A DNA stretch of 64,000 bases, taken from Charina bottae (lineage: Eukaryota > Chordata > Lepidosauria > Squamata > Charinaidae). The translations under genes and the position numbers were made by a program. Positions 45,633-55,580 of the stretch are shown piece by piece. Positions within the stretch are counted from its first letter, which is position 1. Each line of letters opens with the position of its first letter. The stretch is from NCBI GenBank assembly GCA_023362775.1, contig JALMGJ010000002.1, positions 72,765,414-72,829,413 on the forward strand, written 5' to 3'. The notes beneath the pieces are model-generated. The model saw nothing but the letters and a program-made list of their open reading frames with translations, ran no database searches and had not been told where the DNA came from.

Positions 45633-46421
45633 GTTTAAGGACTTTTTAAAAAATATTTTGGAATAAATAGCAAAAGCGTGATTAGAAGTGTGATTCTGGA
45701 AAGTTACAAATGAACTAAGGGTTCAGATGGATTTGAAATAAGATTTTGGAATTAATCGTAAAAATCCTTCCCATGGGAAAATACTTTTGTTTTGAATTCT
45801 TTAAAAAAAGGGGGATGAGGCTTTGAAGGTTGGACACTAGAGGGAACCAGAAGGAACTAAAGATTACAATTAAGGGAGAAGAACACTTAAATTTGACTTA
45901 CTAATACAGAGTGAAGCAAAATATTTTAACATTGGACATACTGAAGGATATTTTTGAACAATGGACTCAGAAGTTAATTTTAAGAGTGTCTGCCTCTATA
46001 GATAGACTATGTTTAAAAGATGTTATGAAAGAGGAACAAGTTATATCTGACAAGATTGAGACTGATCTGAAAGTGGATGTAAAAATGACAGGCTGCAAGA
46101 ATGATATGGAAAACAATGCTACACTGGATATACAAATGAATCTGGCTGATGTCTTAATAATTAAAAGGGATATACAAATAACAAGCCAGGAGAGTGACCT
46201 GGATAAACTTCCTATATTGGATTTACAAAAGAGGCTTTGTTAAAGCTTCGAGCAATTTTGTGACAAGGGACAAAGAAAAAATGAAAAGAAATCAAGTTCT
46301 AGGACATTATTTGAAAGGACTAAAGATCAAGATTATTAAAAGTAAAAGGAAGGAATATAAAGTTGGTTTGTATAGTCGAAGGCTTTCACAGCCGGAATCC
46401 AATGGTGGTTGTTTAGTAACT

Positions 46422-46705
46422 TATCACCGCAGGGCTTTCCAAAGTGCCGCCGCTGGCGACACACCCGGCGGCGGCGGCGACACGCGCGCGCACAGCGGCG
46501 GCGTGGGGGGGCGTGCGGCGGCGCGTGCACGGCGGCGGCGCGGGGGGTGTGCAGCAGTGCGCGCGCACATGGTGGCGCGGGAGGGGCGTGCGGCGGTGCG
46601 GGGGGCGCGCGCCGCCGCTTCAGGGTGGTGTGGCGACACACCACGCTGTGTGTGGCGACACACTTTTGTGTCGCGACACACAGTTTGGAAAGCTCTGTAT
46701 CACCG
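46422..46705. mobile_element. GC-rich hAT-type MITE with 8-bp TSD
   Basis: Element 46430-46697 starts cagggctttccaaagtgc and ends cagtttggaaagctctg, with tatcaccg on both sides (46422-46429, 46698-46705). It is the same family as 20617-20895 in the opposite orientation. The mirror arm at 47213-47230 shows the unoccupied site. Confidence 0.95.
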
Positions 46706-46955
46706 CCTCTTAAAATACAACAAATGACCTCCTCTTCCCATAACCCATCTCTTATCTATAAACCAGTCCTTAAAACCTCGTCATTTCAGTCCTGATCAGC
46801 AAAAGTCCATTAAGGGTTACCAGAGAACAACATACCTATTTTAATCTTGATCAAATAAACCAACTTTATGGTTGTTGTGGGTTTTCAGGGCTGCGTGGCC
46901 ATGTTCTGGCAGTTTTGGTTCCTAACGTTTCGCGAATCTTCTAGCTGTGCTCCTG

Positions 46956-46998
46956 TCCTCTGAAGATGCCAGCCACAGCGACTGGCGAAACGTTAGGA
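46956..46998 (+). ncRNA. hammerhead-like ribozyme motif
   Basis: Stem I UCCU (46956-46959) with AGGA (46995-46998). Core CUGAAGA (46960-46966) fits CUGANGA. Stem II GCCAG (46968-46972) with CUGGC (46982-46986), with one unpaired U before it. GAAA follows at 46987, and a minimal helix III AC/GU ends at GUU, the expected NUH cleavage position after 46994. Such very short helix III forms are known in retroelements. The extra U and the U at the cleavage site may weaken it. Confidence 0.45.
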
Positions 46999-47440
46999 AC
47001 CAAAACTGCCAGAACATGGCCACGCAGCACAGAAAACTCACAACAACCATAAAGTTGGTTTATTTGATCAAGATTAAAATAGATATGTTGTTCTCTGGTA
47101 ACCCTTAATGGACTTTTGCTGATCAGGACTGAAATGACGAGGTTTTAAGGACTGGTTTATAGATAAGAGATGGGTTATGGGAAGAGGAGGTCATTTGTTG
47201 TATTTTAAGAGGCGGTGATAAGTTACTAAAATAGTTTATATTTGTGGTGATGAAGGGGGGAAGTCATTTATATATTTCTTTTCTTTTTCTTTACTATATT
47301 ATTTTTTCTTTCTTTTCTATTTTTCTTCCTATTTTTTCTTTTCTGCACTTTCTATTTTTTCTTTTTCTTTTTTCTAGTTTGTATTAGTTTTTATCTTTTT
47401 AACTGTAATTTTTAAGAAAAGTACTACAAAAATAAAGAGA

Positions 47441-48768
47441 TGAGGAACACTGACATCCTTTCTGGTTGAAAGGTTCTTTGAGGACAATCAGAGCTTTGAA
47501 CCTCTGGTTAGTATCGACAACAATCCCAAAGTGGGGAGGGGGCAGTAATTTAGTGCAGGTGAGGTAATTACAGACAGTTGGCTGCTACAGCATGTCCCTT
47601 GGCAAGAGATGCAAATTCCAACCAAGTACTTCTCATATATCAAAGGAGTAGCTTGTTCCAAACGTAAAATACTCCCCGCACCATGGGCCGACAACCTCTA
47701 GGCTGGGAGCAGAAAGTATTTCAGTGCCAATGAAAAACCATTTACTTTGAAACAAGTTGAAACAAAATCCTCTCCTGGGAGTTTCACAGGGCCCAGGTGG
47801 ACAGGATTTCGTCTCTGGCCTGCTCCAGGGCCATGTTCTCCAGTATGTGGGTCCTTTGCAGAGAAGAGATATGAGAGTCACCTGCTGCCATAGAGCCACC
47901 CAGGAGGGTAATGAAGAACCTGATCGTATAAGAGGCGAAAGGGTTTAAATGTAGAGAGTGGTGGGAAAGCTGTTGCTTGATGCACCGGAAGGATTTCTAT
48001 CATATGGTGGGAGATATGCTAGTGTTGGACAAAAAAAAGTACTTTAGTCTGCACTATAATTCAATTAGAAAGTCATTGTTTAGGGAAAGCAGCTTAAGCC
48101 AGGAAGCTAGCTAGGTTCAAAGCTCCACTAATTTTGGGACAGAACAGTGGAACTGGTCAATAAGAGAGCCCGATGTAAGTGAAATGGTCCTTTTCCTGTA
48201 AAGCATATTTACTCTTGTGGCCTTACCGCTGATCCAGGTGAGAAACAGCGAGAGAAAAAGTGGGCAAGATAACGTAGTTATGCAAGGGTGGAATACGTCT
48301 TTTTCCAGATGGAAGATTTGCTCAGATAAAAGCTGCCTCTGAATGAATGGCAGAGCTGATCTGGGCTGCTAATCTAACAGTGGCTTTGGGCCAGCTAGTT
48401 TAAAATTTCATGTCCTCCAGGCAGCGAGTTCTTGAGCCAGCACAGCAAGTACATGGCACCCCAGTGACTCAGCAACCCACTAAAATATGATCAAACTATA
48501 AAGCTGCAGGCAGAATTCCATCGCAATTCCATTTCTACAGCTTCAGCAACTCCTTCATGTCCCTCACTCCAGCTCTTATATGCAGTTTCTAGAAGAATTC
48601 GTGTAATGTTACTTCCATACCCTCTCAGTATGTCAATATACTGCACATACAGTACTTCTAGTTGATGGAATATGGCCAACAACATGTTGGCTTGCAAGGT
48701 AGTCTCTAAATTAGAGATCTTAGCTTGAAAGAACAGTGTCAGCATGTTTGGAGTAAAATCGGATATGG
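47441..48768. other. unique-looking stretch
   Basis: No gene or repeat family recognised. Confidence 0.4.
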
Positions 48769-49305
48769 TTTATTTATTTATTTTCTATCCCGCCTTTATT
48801 ATTTTTATAAATAACTCAAGGCGGCGAACATACCCAATACTCCTTCCTCCTCCTATTTTCCCCACAACAGCAACCCTGTGAGGTGAGTTGGGCTGAGAGA
48901 GAGTGACTGGCCCAAGGTCACCCAGCCGGCTTTCATGCCTAAGGCGGGACTAGAACACTCAGTCTCCTAGTTTGCTATTGGCTCCTTCCTAGGGCTGAGA
49001 ATGAGTGACTGGCCCAAGGTCACCCAGCCGGCTTTCATGCCTGAGGCGGGACTAGAACTCTCAGTCTCCTAGTTTGCTATTGGCTCCTTCCTAGGGCTGA
49101 GAATGAGTGACTGGCCCAAGGTCACCCAGCCGGCTTTCATGCCTGAGGCGGGACTAGAACTCTCAGTCTCCTGGTTTGCTATTGGCTCCTTCCTAGGGCT
49201 GAGAATGAGTGACTGGCCCAAGGTCACCCAGCCGGTTTTCATGCCCAAGGCGGGACTAGAATTCTCTGTCTCCTAGTTTCTAGCCCAGCACCTTAACCAC
49301 TAGAT
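48769..49305 (-). mobile_element. MIR-like CORE-SINE with four 102-bp core units
   Basis: The tail (tttctatcccgcctttattat) is on the left and the probable head on the right. Between them, the core unit tgaga...ctggcccaaggtcaccc begins at 48894, 48996, 49098 and 49200, exactly 102 bp apart each time. Each unit also carries the joint ggctccttcctagggc. Units differ by only a few bases. Confidence 0.92.
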
Positions 49306-49369
49306 GGCATGCTGGTCACAATGTGTCAAAGACTAACCAGTTTTGTTTCCCTACTATTAGCAGGGACTA

Positions 49370-49620
49370 AGGCTGGTAATCTAATCTACTTTGTCTATAT
49401 CTTACTAAAAACATTAGTGGAAAAGACTTGGCACCAAAGCCATGCTGGGTGATGGAGGTTAATATTCAGCATCTGTTGACTATCATGGTATATAGAAGAC
49501 TGTGACTTGGAATGTAAGAGGAATCAGTGGTAAAGGGCATGAATTAACAGATGAAGTAAAATAGGTATGCTGTGTCTATGTGAAACTAAGGTAAAAGGGA
49601 AGGATAAACTCTGAATGGTG
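49370..49620 (+). mobile_element. decayed LINE endonuclease start
   Basis: Resembles 17965-18230 (tctatatcttactaaaaa, gtgacttggaatgtaagagg, tgtgaaactaag). The peptide TVTWNVRGISGK-like start of a LINE endonuclease is discernible, with stops. Confidence 0.55.
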
Positions 49621-50084
49621 GTTTGATCTTTTCTTTATTTTTCTGCCATTATTTATTTAATTAAACAGAAGACGAAGAAAACCCAAAAAGCAAAAAAAAG
49701 CAAAACAACACATGTGTGCACATGCACACATATACATGGGATTCTCATACATGTATATTAGTATATAAAATTTTACACAAGAGTTTCAATAAAGAATGAC
49801 CGTGTTTCATTGTAATTGTCCATACATAATCTACTTCTGTATGCAATTTGTTCATACTTTTCAAGTAACATCAGGTATTCAATTCACTGAGTAATTGGGC
49901 TATACATTTATCTTTTCAGTGTTGAAGGACTAATCTTCAAGCAGTAGGGAGCTCATGGAGAATCCTTTTCCATTCTCCAGCCATCAATTTCCATGTAATA
50001 TTTCAAAAGAAAAATGTATGTCTGAAAATATTAAGCCCTGTCTCAAAGCCAAATTAATATGTCAAATTAATTGATTAATTAATT
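49621..50084. other. AT-rich non-coding stretch
   Basis: Nothing recognised. Confidence 0.4.
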
Positions 50085-50450
50085 GCTTATTTAATAAATG
50101 TATATGGCTGCCATCTCATATGCATGGCTTTGGATGGCAAACAATAAAAACAACCAAAATTAAAAACAACAGAAATAACATAAAATAACATAGCAGCCAA
50201 GAACACTAACACAACCATGACCAGGAAACAGGCTCACTCATACTATCAGGGCCCCAGGCTTGATAACAAAACCAGGTTTCAATGCTTTGCAAAAGGTCAG
50301 CAGGGTTTGGGCATGTCTAATCTCTGGGGGAATTATGGTCCAGAGGGCGGGAGCCACGGCAGAAAAGGCTCTCTTCCTGGGCCCACCAGATGGCGCTCTC
50401 TTGCGGACAGGACCCAGAGCATGCCTCTCCTGCCAGATCCAGCAGGACTA
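50085..50450 (-). mobile_element. old L2-like LINE 3' end
   Basis: The minus strand resembles the L2-like C-terminus and 3' UTR (ggcgggagccacggcagaaaag, tcctgggcccaccagatggc on the plus strand, as at 34440-34490), with more divergence and no long frame. Confidence 0.75.
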
Positions 50451-50539
50451 GACACCACTGGGGAAAGACAATCCTGTGGGTTAGTAATAATACTTCTTCC
50501 CAGAAATTAACACCTTTAGGATATTTCAAAAACATGCTT

Positions 50540-51200
50540 TAATGAAGCATTATTGTTGTGTCTAGTAATACACCAATTTACTCACTTGTTTCGTATGCAA
50601 ACACAGCAGGATGCAGTAAGTTTGAAATATGGATTTAGTCTGATATTACAGAATGGAGTTGATGAATGTATGACAGGAAATGAAGGTTTAGGTGTAATTC
50701 TGAATAAAAGGGCTAAAATCAGAAGTTATGAATTGGAGTCATCTAGGTTGTCATGGGAGAATTTTAGTGGCGAGAATGAGCAAAATGTGGCAAATGCAGT
50801 GTGCTTTGGTGTGAGGTAGGGGATGTGCAGACCAAAATTTGGCAAATTTATGAATGTGAGAAAGTTTACTGTAGATTTGGTAATACAGAGAAAGCATATC
50901 ATAAAGTATATAGGCTTGAATTATGGAATATGTTGTAAAAATGTAGTGTTAAAAGTTGTTTGTTAAATAGCATAAATGTGGTATGTAAGTAATGTACATA
51001 AGTAAAGGATGTGTGAGAATAAATGGAATGCTTACTGAATGGTTCCACACTGAGCAGGGAATAGGACAAGGATGTGTGATGTTGTATACTGTATTTATGG
51101 ATAAACATATAAGGAATATTTGTGATAAGGTCAAAGATGTGTTGTTGGGAATATAAAAGTGTGGATCCATTTTATTCACCCTTTCAAAAGGAAGATGCTG
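50540..51200 (+). mobile_element. decayed LINE reverse-transcriptase fragment
   Basis: Around 50870-51110 the plus strand gives GNTEKAYHKVYRLELW, then RINGMLTEWFH, EQGIGQGCVM and FMDKHIR. These are RT blocks leading to the conserved QGC motif. Stops and shifts interrupt it. It may belong to the same old family as the endonuclease fragments at 17965 and 49370. Confidence 0.6.
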
Positions 51201-51479
51201 CAATAGAAGCAAAGAAAAGAATCAGGGCAAAACTAAAACTTGGATGAAATCATTGATTGGCCCATACAATGTCAGGGAGAATGGAAGCTTATATTTGGAT
51301 GTTCAGTGGCAGATTCAACAAGCTAGAGCTTGTAACAAGCTTCATTACAAATTAGAGCAAAAACACTTAACAGTTTCAAACTTGTCTAATATCCTATATG
51401 TTCAGACATTCTGTCAGTGAGAATCCAGATTCAGCATAAATGTTTTATATGCTGGATTAGTCTAAAGACCTCTAATTCC

Positions 51480-52015
51480 TGGAATTTTGGATATTATTCC
51501 TGAAGTTGTTTGTCAGGACAATGCCTAAAAATAAAGTAGAGTTTCTTGAATATGTAACCCAAAGATTTATTATATGCACAAAAATGAAAAGATTCTGAAA
51601 TACCCACAACGGAGGAATGACTGGTGAAGATGACACAATTGCAGAGATGGCAACATTGACTTGCTTGATTAGAGAAAGGACCATAATTACATTTATTAGT
51701 GACTGGAAACCCTTCATGGACTTTTTGCTGAAAAAAAGAAGAAAATGAACTTGTGATTTATGGGTTTGATGATTAGAAAGGGTGGACTATGGAAAGAAGG
51801 AAATTATGATGTAATTTTTGAGATAGTGGGCAAACTATAAATGCATTTATAACCACTGTTAAAAAGTTCGGAAACGGCTTCTTTACAATCTTTTTTTCTT
51901 TTTCCTATTTTCTTTCTTACCTATTCACTATTTTTCTCTATTTTCTTTATTTCTTTTCTAAAATTTGTATTGTTTTTATCTTGTTAAAAATCTTTTTAAT
52001 AAAAATTATACTTAA
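51480..52015 (+). mobile_element. L1 3' end (ORF2 C-terminus and 3' UTR)
   Basis: From the ATG at 51617 the frame reads AEMATLTCLIRERTIITFI, then DWKPFMDFLLKKRRK and a stop. This is the typical ORF2 end, homologous to the MAKLAALIRE peptide at about 20500-20540. A T-rich 3' UTR follows, ending aataaaaattata. Confidence 0.75.
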
Positions 52016-52449
52016 CCCAAAGAGAGAATATTGAGACTAGCCACATAGCAGGCATCTCCTTTAAACTACTGCCATCTTGTGGAAGTTTTTTCTTTCTTTT
52101 TGGCCATATTCACAATGTATGTTTTAGAAAGCACAATACAGTACATGCTTGGGCTTTTTAAATGTGATCCATATATTCCAAGAAGATTTAATGTGGAATT
52201 GTGCACTTTATTCTTCCTATTCTAAAGCTTAATGTGTGCACTTCCACTTATATTTGAAAAACCACAAATAAAAATCACTCAGTGAGCTCCACCATAGGCG
52301 AAGGAATTCTTCTATGCAAATTTCACCACAAAATTATCTACTCTCCATTGCTCAAGCTTCCACTTAGTTATCCACCGGATTTGGCATTTCTCTGCATGTA
52401 AGAACAGTTCAACTGGTCTTGTCAGTTTAAACTATCTAAATAAGTGCTC
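52016..52449. other. non-coding spacer
   Basis: Nothing recognised between an L1 3' end and an old RTE. Confidence 0.4.
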
Positions 52450-53097
52450 AACTCTTACTGACTGTATAGATAGATATTCTTCAGGAGGATCTGTCCCCAA
52501 CCTGCTGCTGTATTTGAGTTCATCCACCTTCCCTTTCCTTGCATCTTTACCAGCATTGGAGCCTTCTCTGGAGAGCTGGGTCTTTGCATAATGTGTCCAA
52601 AGTAGGATAATTTGAACCTGGTCATTTGTGCCACAAGTGAGAACTCTGGGTTGATTTCTTTGACGATTCATTTGTTTGCTTTCTTAGCTGTCCATGGTAT
52701 TCTTAGGAGTCTTCTCCAATCCTAAAGTTCAAAAGCATCAATACTCTATCCTGGCTTCTTCAAAATCCAACTTTCACTTCCATAGTGTGTCAGAGGAAAA
52801 CCATTGCCTGAACAATTCTGAACTTTATAGCTATAGATATATCAAGGCATCTGAATACCTTTTCCAGGGTGGTCACTGCTACTCTACCAAACGCTAATCT
52901 GAGTCATTTCTAGGGCTAGTTGCTCTACCTGTTGTAATTAGTTTTGTCTTCTCTATATTTAATCTTAGTCTCATTTTTTCACTGTGCTTCTTGACTTTCA
53001 TTACTGAAACTTACTGATCATTTGCATTTTCAGCTATCAGGGTAGTGGCATGAGCAGTTTTAAACACATTCATTTTCCATTCCATCTCCCCTCAATG

Positions 53098-53438
53098 TAT
53101 ATTTAGCATATAAAGTAAAGGTTTTCCCCTGCACAGTCGTGTCTGACTCTATGGGCTGGTGCTCATCTCCGTTTCTTAGCTGAAGAGCCAGCACTGCCCG
53201 AAGACACTTCTGCAGTCATGTGGCTGGCATGACACGCGTGGAACGCTGTTACCTACCCACCGAAGTGGTACCTATTAATCTACTTGCATTTGCATACTTT
53301 CGAATTGGTAGGTTGGCAAGAGCTGGGGCGAGTGCGGGAGCTCACTCCGTCTCTCAGGTCTCGAACCACCGACCTTCCGATCGACAATCCTGACGTCTTA
53401 ACCACTGAGCCATCGCGCACCCCTATATTTAGCATATA
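53098..53438 (-). mobile_element. Sauria-type SINE with 15-bp TSD
   Basis: SINE 53113-53423 reads on the minus strand from ggggtgcgcgatggctcagt to a tail aacctttactt. The direct repeat tatatttagcatata lies at 53098-53112 and 53424-53438. Confidence 0.94.
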
Positions 53439-54272
53439 CGTTAAATAAAAAAGGGGAGAGAATGCAGTCTTGTCTCACTCCTTTGACAATCTGGAGCCAG
53501 TCTGTTTTGCCATGCTTGCCTTCCTGAGATCTTAGTCTTTCTTGGCTTTGGCTTTTTCCCTCTTTTTGGCCATTTCCACCAATTATTCTGACAACCAGTC
53601 ACTTTCTTCTCTTTGTTTTTTTGCAATCACTTTTCGCATTCATCCTTAATGACTTATTTTAATTCCAATTGAAGAGAATTTTAATTCCAATCAAAGAGAG
53701 TATTTTAATTCCTCAGTTCCCCTGGTTCCCCGTCGATGAGGTTCAGCACTTCAAAGTAATTCCTGATGTTCTCCTTGAAAATGGTGGGTATGTTTCAGAA
53801 CATATCGTGAAAACTGGTTAGATTTCTTCCTCCAATTTAGGTTGACTTAGAATTTGCACGTGAGCTGTTTGTGATATGTTCCACAGTCGGCTGCTGGTCA
53901 AATCTTTCCTTTTACAACTGAGCTCTTCTGCCTCTTTGTACCTTTAATATAGTGGATTTGATTTCTGTGTACTTCATCTGAAGTCCATGAATATAGGCAT
54001 CATTTTGGTTGTTGGAAGGCAGGGTTACTAATGAAGAAATCAGTGGATTGATAGATATTGGTAAGTGGTTCTCTTGCTTCATTTCAGTTTCCCAGGTCAT
54101 ACAGTCAAACTACATTTCTCTATTTCCAACTTTTCCATTCAAATCTCCAACCACAAGCAGTGCATCTTGCATGTTCTACTGATTTCAGACTAAATTTGAC
54201 CAGGAAAACTCACCAACCTCCTCTTCTTCTGCATCAGTGGTTGGAGCATAAACTTGGATAATCGCCAGTTTG

Positions 54273-54984
54273 GTCTAGTGCAAGGGTCGGCAAACTTTTT
54301 GAGCCGAGAGCCATTTTGGTATGCTCGTGCACATTTTGAAGTGCTCGAGAGCCAGGGGGCGGGGTTTGCGGGCGGGAGCCAATCGCGTGGAAGGGGGCGC
54401 TTTGGCGCGCGCTGATTGGTGGAGGCTCAGAAGGAAGGGCGTTGCCACCAATCAGCATCTCCGTTTCTTCTCCAGGGTTCTTCTCCTGTAGAAGAAACAG
54501 GGACGCTGATTGGTGGAGGCTCAGAAGGAAGGGCGCTGCCACCAATCAGCATCTCCGTTTCTTCTCCAGGGTTCTTCTCCTGTAGAAGAAACAGGGACGC
54601 TGATTGGTGGAGGCTCAGAAGGAAGGGCGCTGCCACCAATCAGCATCTCCGTTTCTTCTCCAGGGTTCTTCTCCTGTAGAAGAAACAGGGACGCTGATTG
54701 GTGGAGGCTCAGAAGGAAGGGCGCTGCCACCAATCAGCGTCTCCGTTTCTTCTCCAGGGTTCTTCTCCTGGAGAAGAAACAGGGACGCTGATTGGTGGGG
54801 GCGCCCTTCCTTCTGAGCCTCCACCAATCAGCGTCTCTGTCTCAGCGTCTTCTCCAGGGTTCGCGCCGCTTCCGGAGACCGGCTTTCTGATGTCGGTCGG
54901 CAAAGATGGAAAAAGAGCCAGCGTCAGGAGGCCAAAGAGCCAGATCTGGCTCGCGAGCCGCCAATTCCGACCCTTGGTCTAGTG
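54273..54984. mobile_element. hAT-type MITE with internal 94-bp minisatellite
   Basis: Element 54281-54976 starts caagggtcgg and ends ccgacccttg (perfect 10-bp terminal inverted repeats). The 8-bp duplication gtctagtg lies at 54273-54280 and 54977-54984. Its middle is the tandem array at 54411-54836. No transposase. Confidence 0.95.
54411..54836. repeat. 94-bp minisatellite, about four units plus inverted end
   Basis: gctgattggtggaggctcag begins at 54411, 54505, 54599, 54693 and, partly, 54787 (period 94). Each unit is itself partly palindromic (gctgattggtgg / ccaccaatcagc, and gtttcttctcc / gaagaaac). The array ends with an inverted copy of the unit start (54800-54836). ORFs on both strands are by-products of the 94-bp period. 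Confidence 0.96.
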
Positions 54985-55580
54985 GTTAAGGCAACAGGCT
55001 AGAAACCAGGAGACTGTGAGTTCTAGTCCCGCCTTAGGCATGAAAGCCGGCAGGGTGACCTTGGGCCAGTCCCTCTCTCTCAGCCCAACTCACCTCCCAG
55101 GGTTGCTGTTGTGGGGAAAAGAGGAGGAGGAAGGAGTATTAGGTATGTTCGCCGCCTTATTTATAAAAACAATAAAGGCGGGATAAAAATTACATACATA
55201 AATATTTAAAAGTTATCTATGAAGTCTGATATTATTTGGTCATTAAATGCATTGTACCCAATTCCTACCCTATAGGTAACATTTCCTATTATTGTGCTTC
55301 TCACATTCCATGTTCCCACTGTAATTCTGTCTTTGCAGCTTCAGTTTCTTTTCCTGTTTGGCAACATCAGCAACTAGACATCCCAAAGGCTTTAATTTAG
55401 TCACATTGTAAACTCCATTAGTACTCTGAAAGATCCTGTTTTTTCCTCAGTAGCAGGCTTAGTGCCATCCGACCTGAGGAAGCCATCATCCAGTACTGTT
55501 GTGAAATCACTTATCATTTACCCATGTGGATTTCTTGGTAACATACAGTAATATTTTACCATTGCCTTCTCCCAAGCAGT

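Larger units (their letters stand above)
46357..47061. mobile_element. Penelope-like element copy carrying an inverted target flank
   Basis: The 13-bp repeat ataaagttggttt (46357-46369, 47049-47061) flanks the insert. Its left piece, 46370-46411, reads gtatagtcgaaggctttcac. Its right piece, 46871-47048, is a palindrome with 62-bp arms (gttgttgtgggttttc... against ...gaaaactcacaacaac). Between them, 46412-46870 is the reverse complement of the downstream flank 47049-47230, interrupted by a MITE. The palindromic piece contains a hammerhead-like core, a feature reported for terminal repeats of Penelope-like elements. The GIY-YIG endonuclease/RT ORF is absent. Confidence 0.6.
45640..47440 (+). 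mobile_element. L1-like 3' region, split by a Penelope-like insertion
   Basis: The part after the insertion (47049-47440) aligns by eye with the L1 3' end at 51690-52015 (aacccttaatggactttttgct, gatgggttatgggaagagga, then ctattttt/gtattgtttttat) and ends aaaataaagag. The part before (45640-46356) contains an open 110-codon charged frame (45911-46243) of uncertain relation; it may be L1-derived. The word ataaagttggttt joins the two parts once the insertion is removed. Confidence 0.55.
54264..55200 (+). mobile_element. MIR-like SINE, single core, interrupted by a MITE
   Basis: Head gccagtttggtctagtg ends at 54280 and resumes at 54977 with gtctagtggttaaggcaaca. It continues through one core unit and the tail (aaggcgggataaaaat). 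Removing the MITE restores the canonical head exactly. Confidence 0.92.
52450..55580 (-). mobile_element. old RTE/Bov-B-like LINE carrying nested insertions
   Basis: The minus strand follows Bov-B order. The C-terminal region lies at 52480-52920 (ggagccttctctggagagct, tgtccaaagtaggataattt), an RT stretch at 53440-54160, the endonuclease-side tcttctgcatcagtggttgg at 54225, and the N-terminal leader to about 55580 (tgccatccgacctgaggaag). All frames are broken. It hosts a Sauria SINE (53113-53423) and a MIR-like SINE with a MITE inside (54264-55200). Confidence 0.75.

Noticed and set aside
48894..49301. CRISPR-like regularly spaced repeats
   Set aside because: The 102-bp units are contiguous SINE cores without unique spacers, in a vertebrate genome.
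54416..54982. Series of 70-94 codon ORFs with identical peptides
   Set aside because: By-products of the 94-bp tandem unit, present on both strands.
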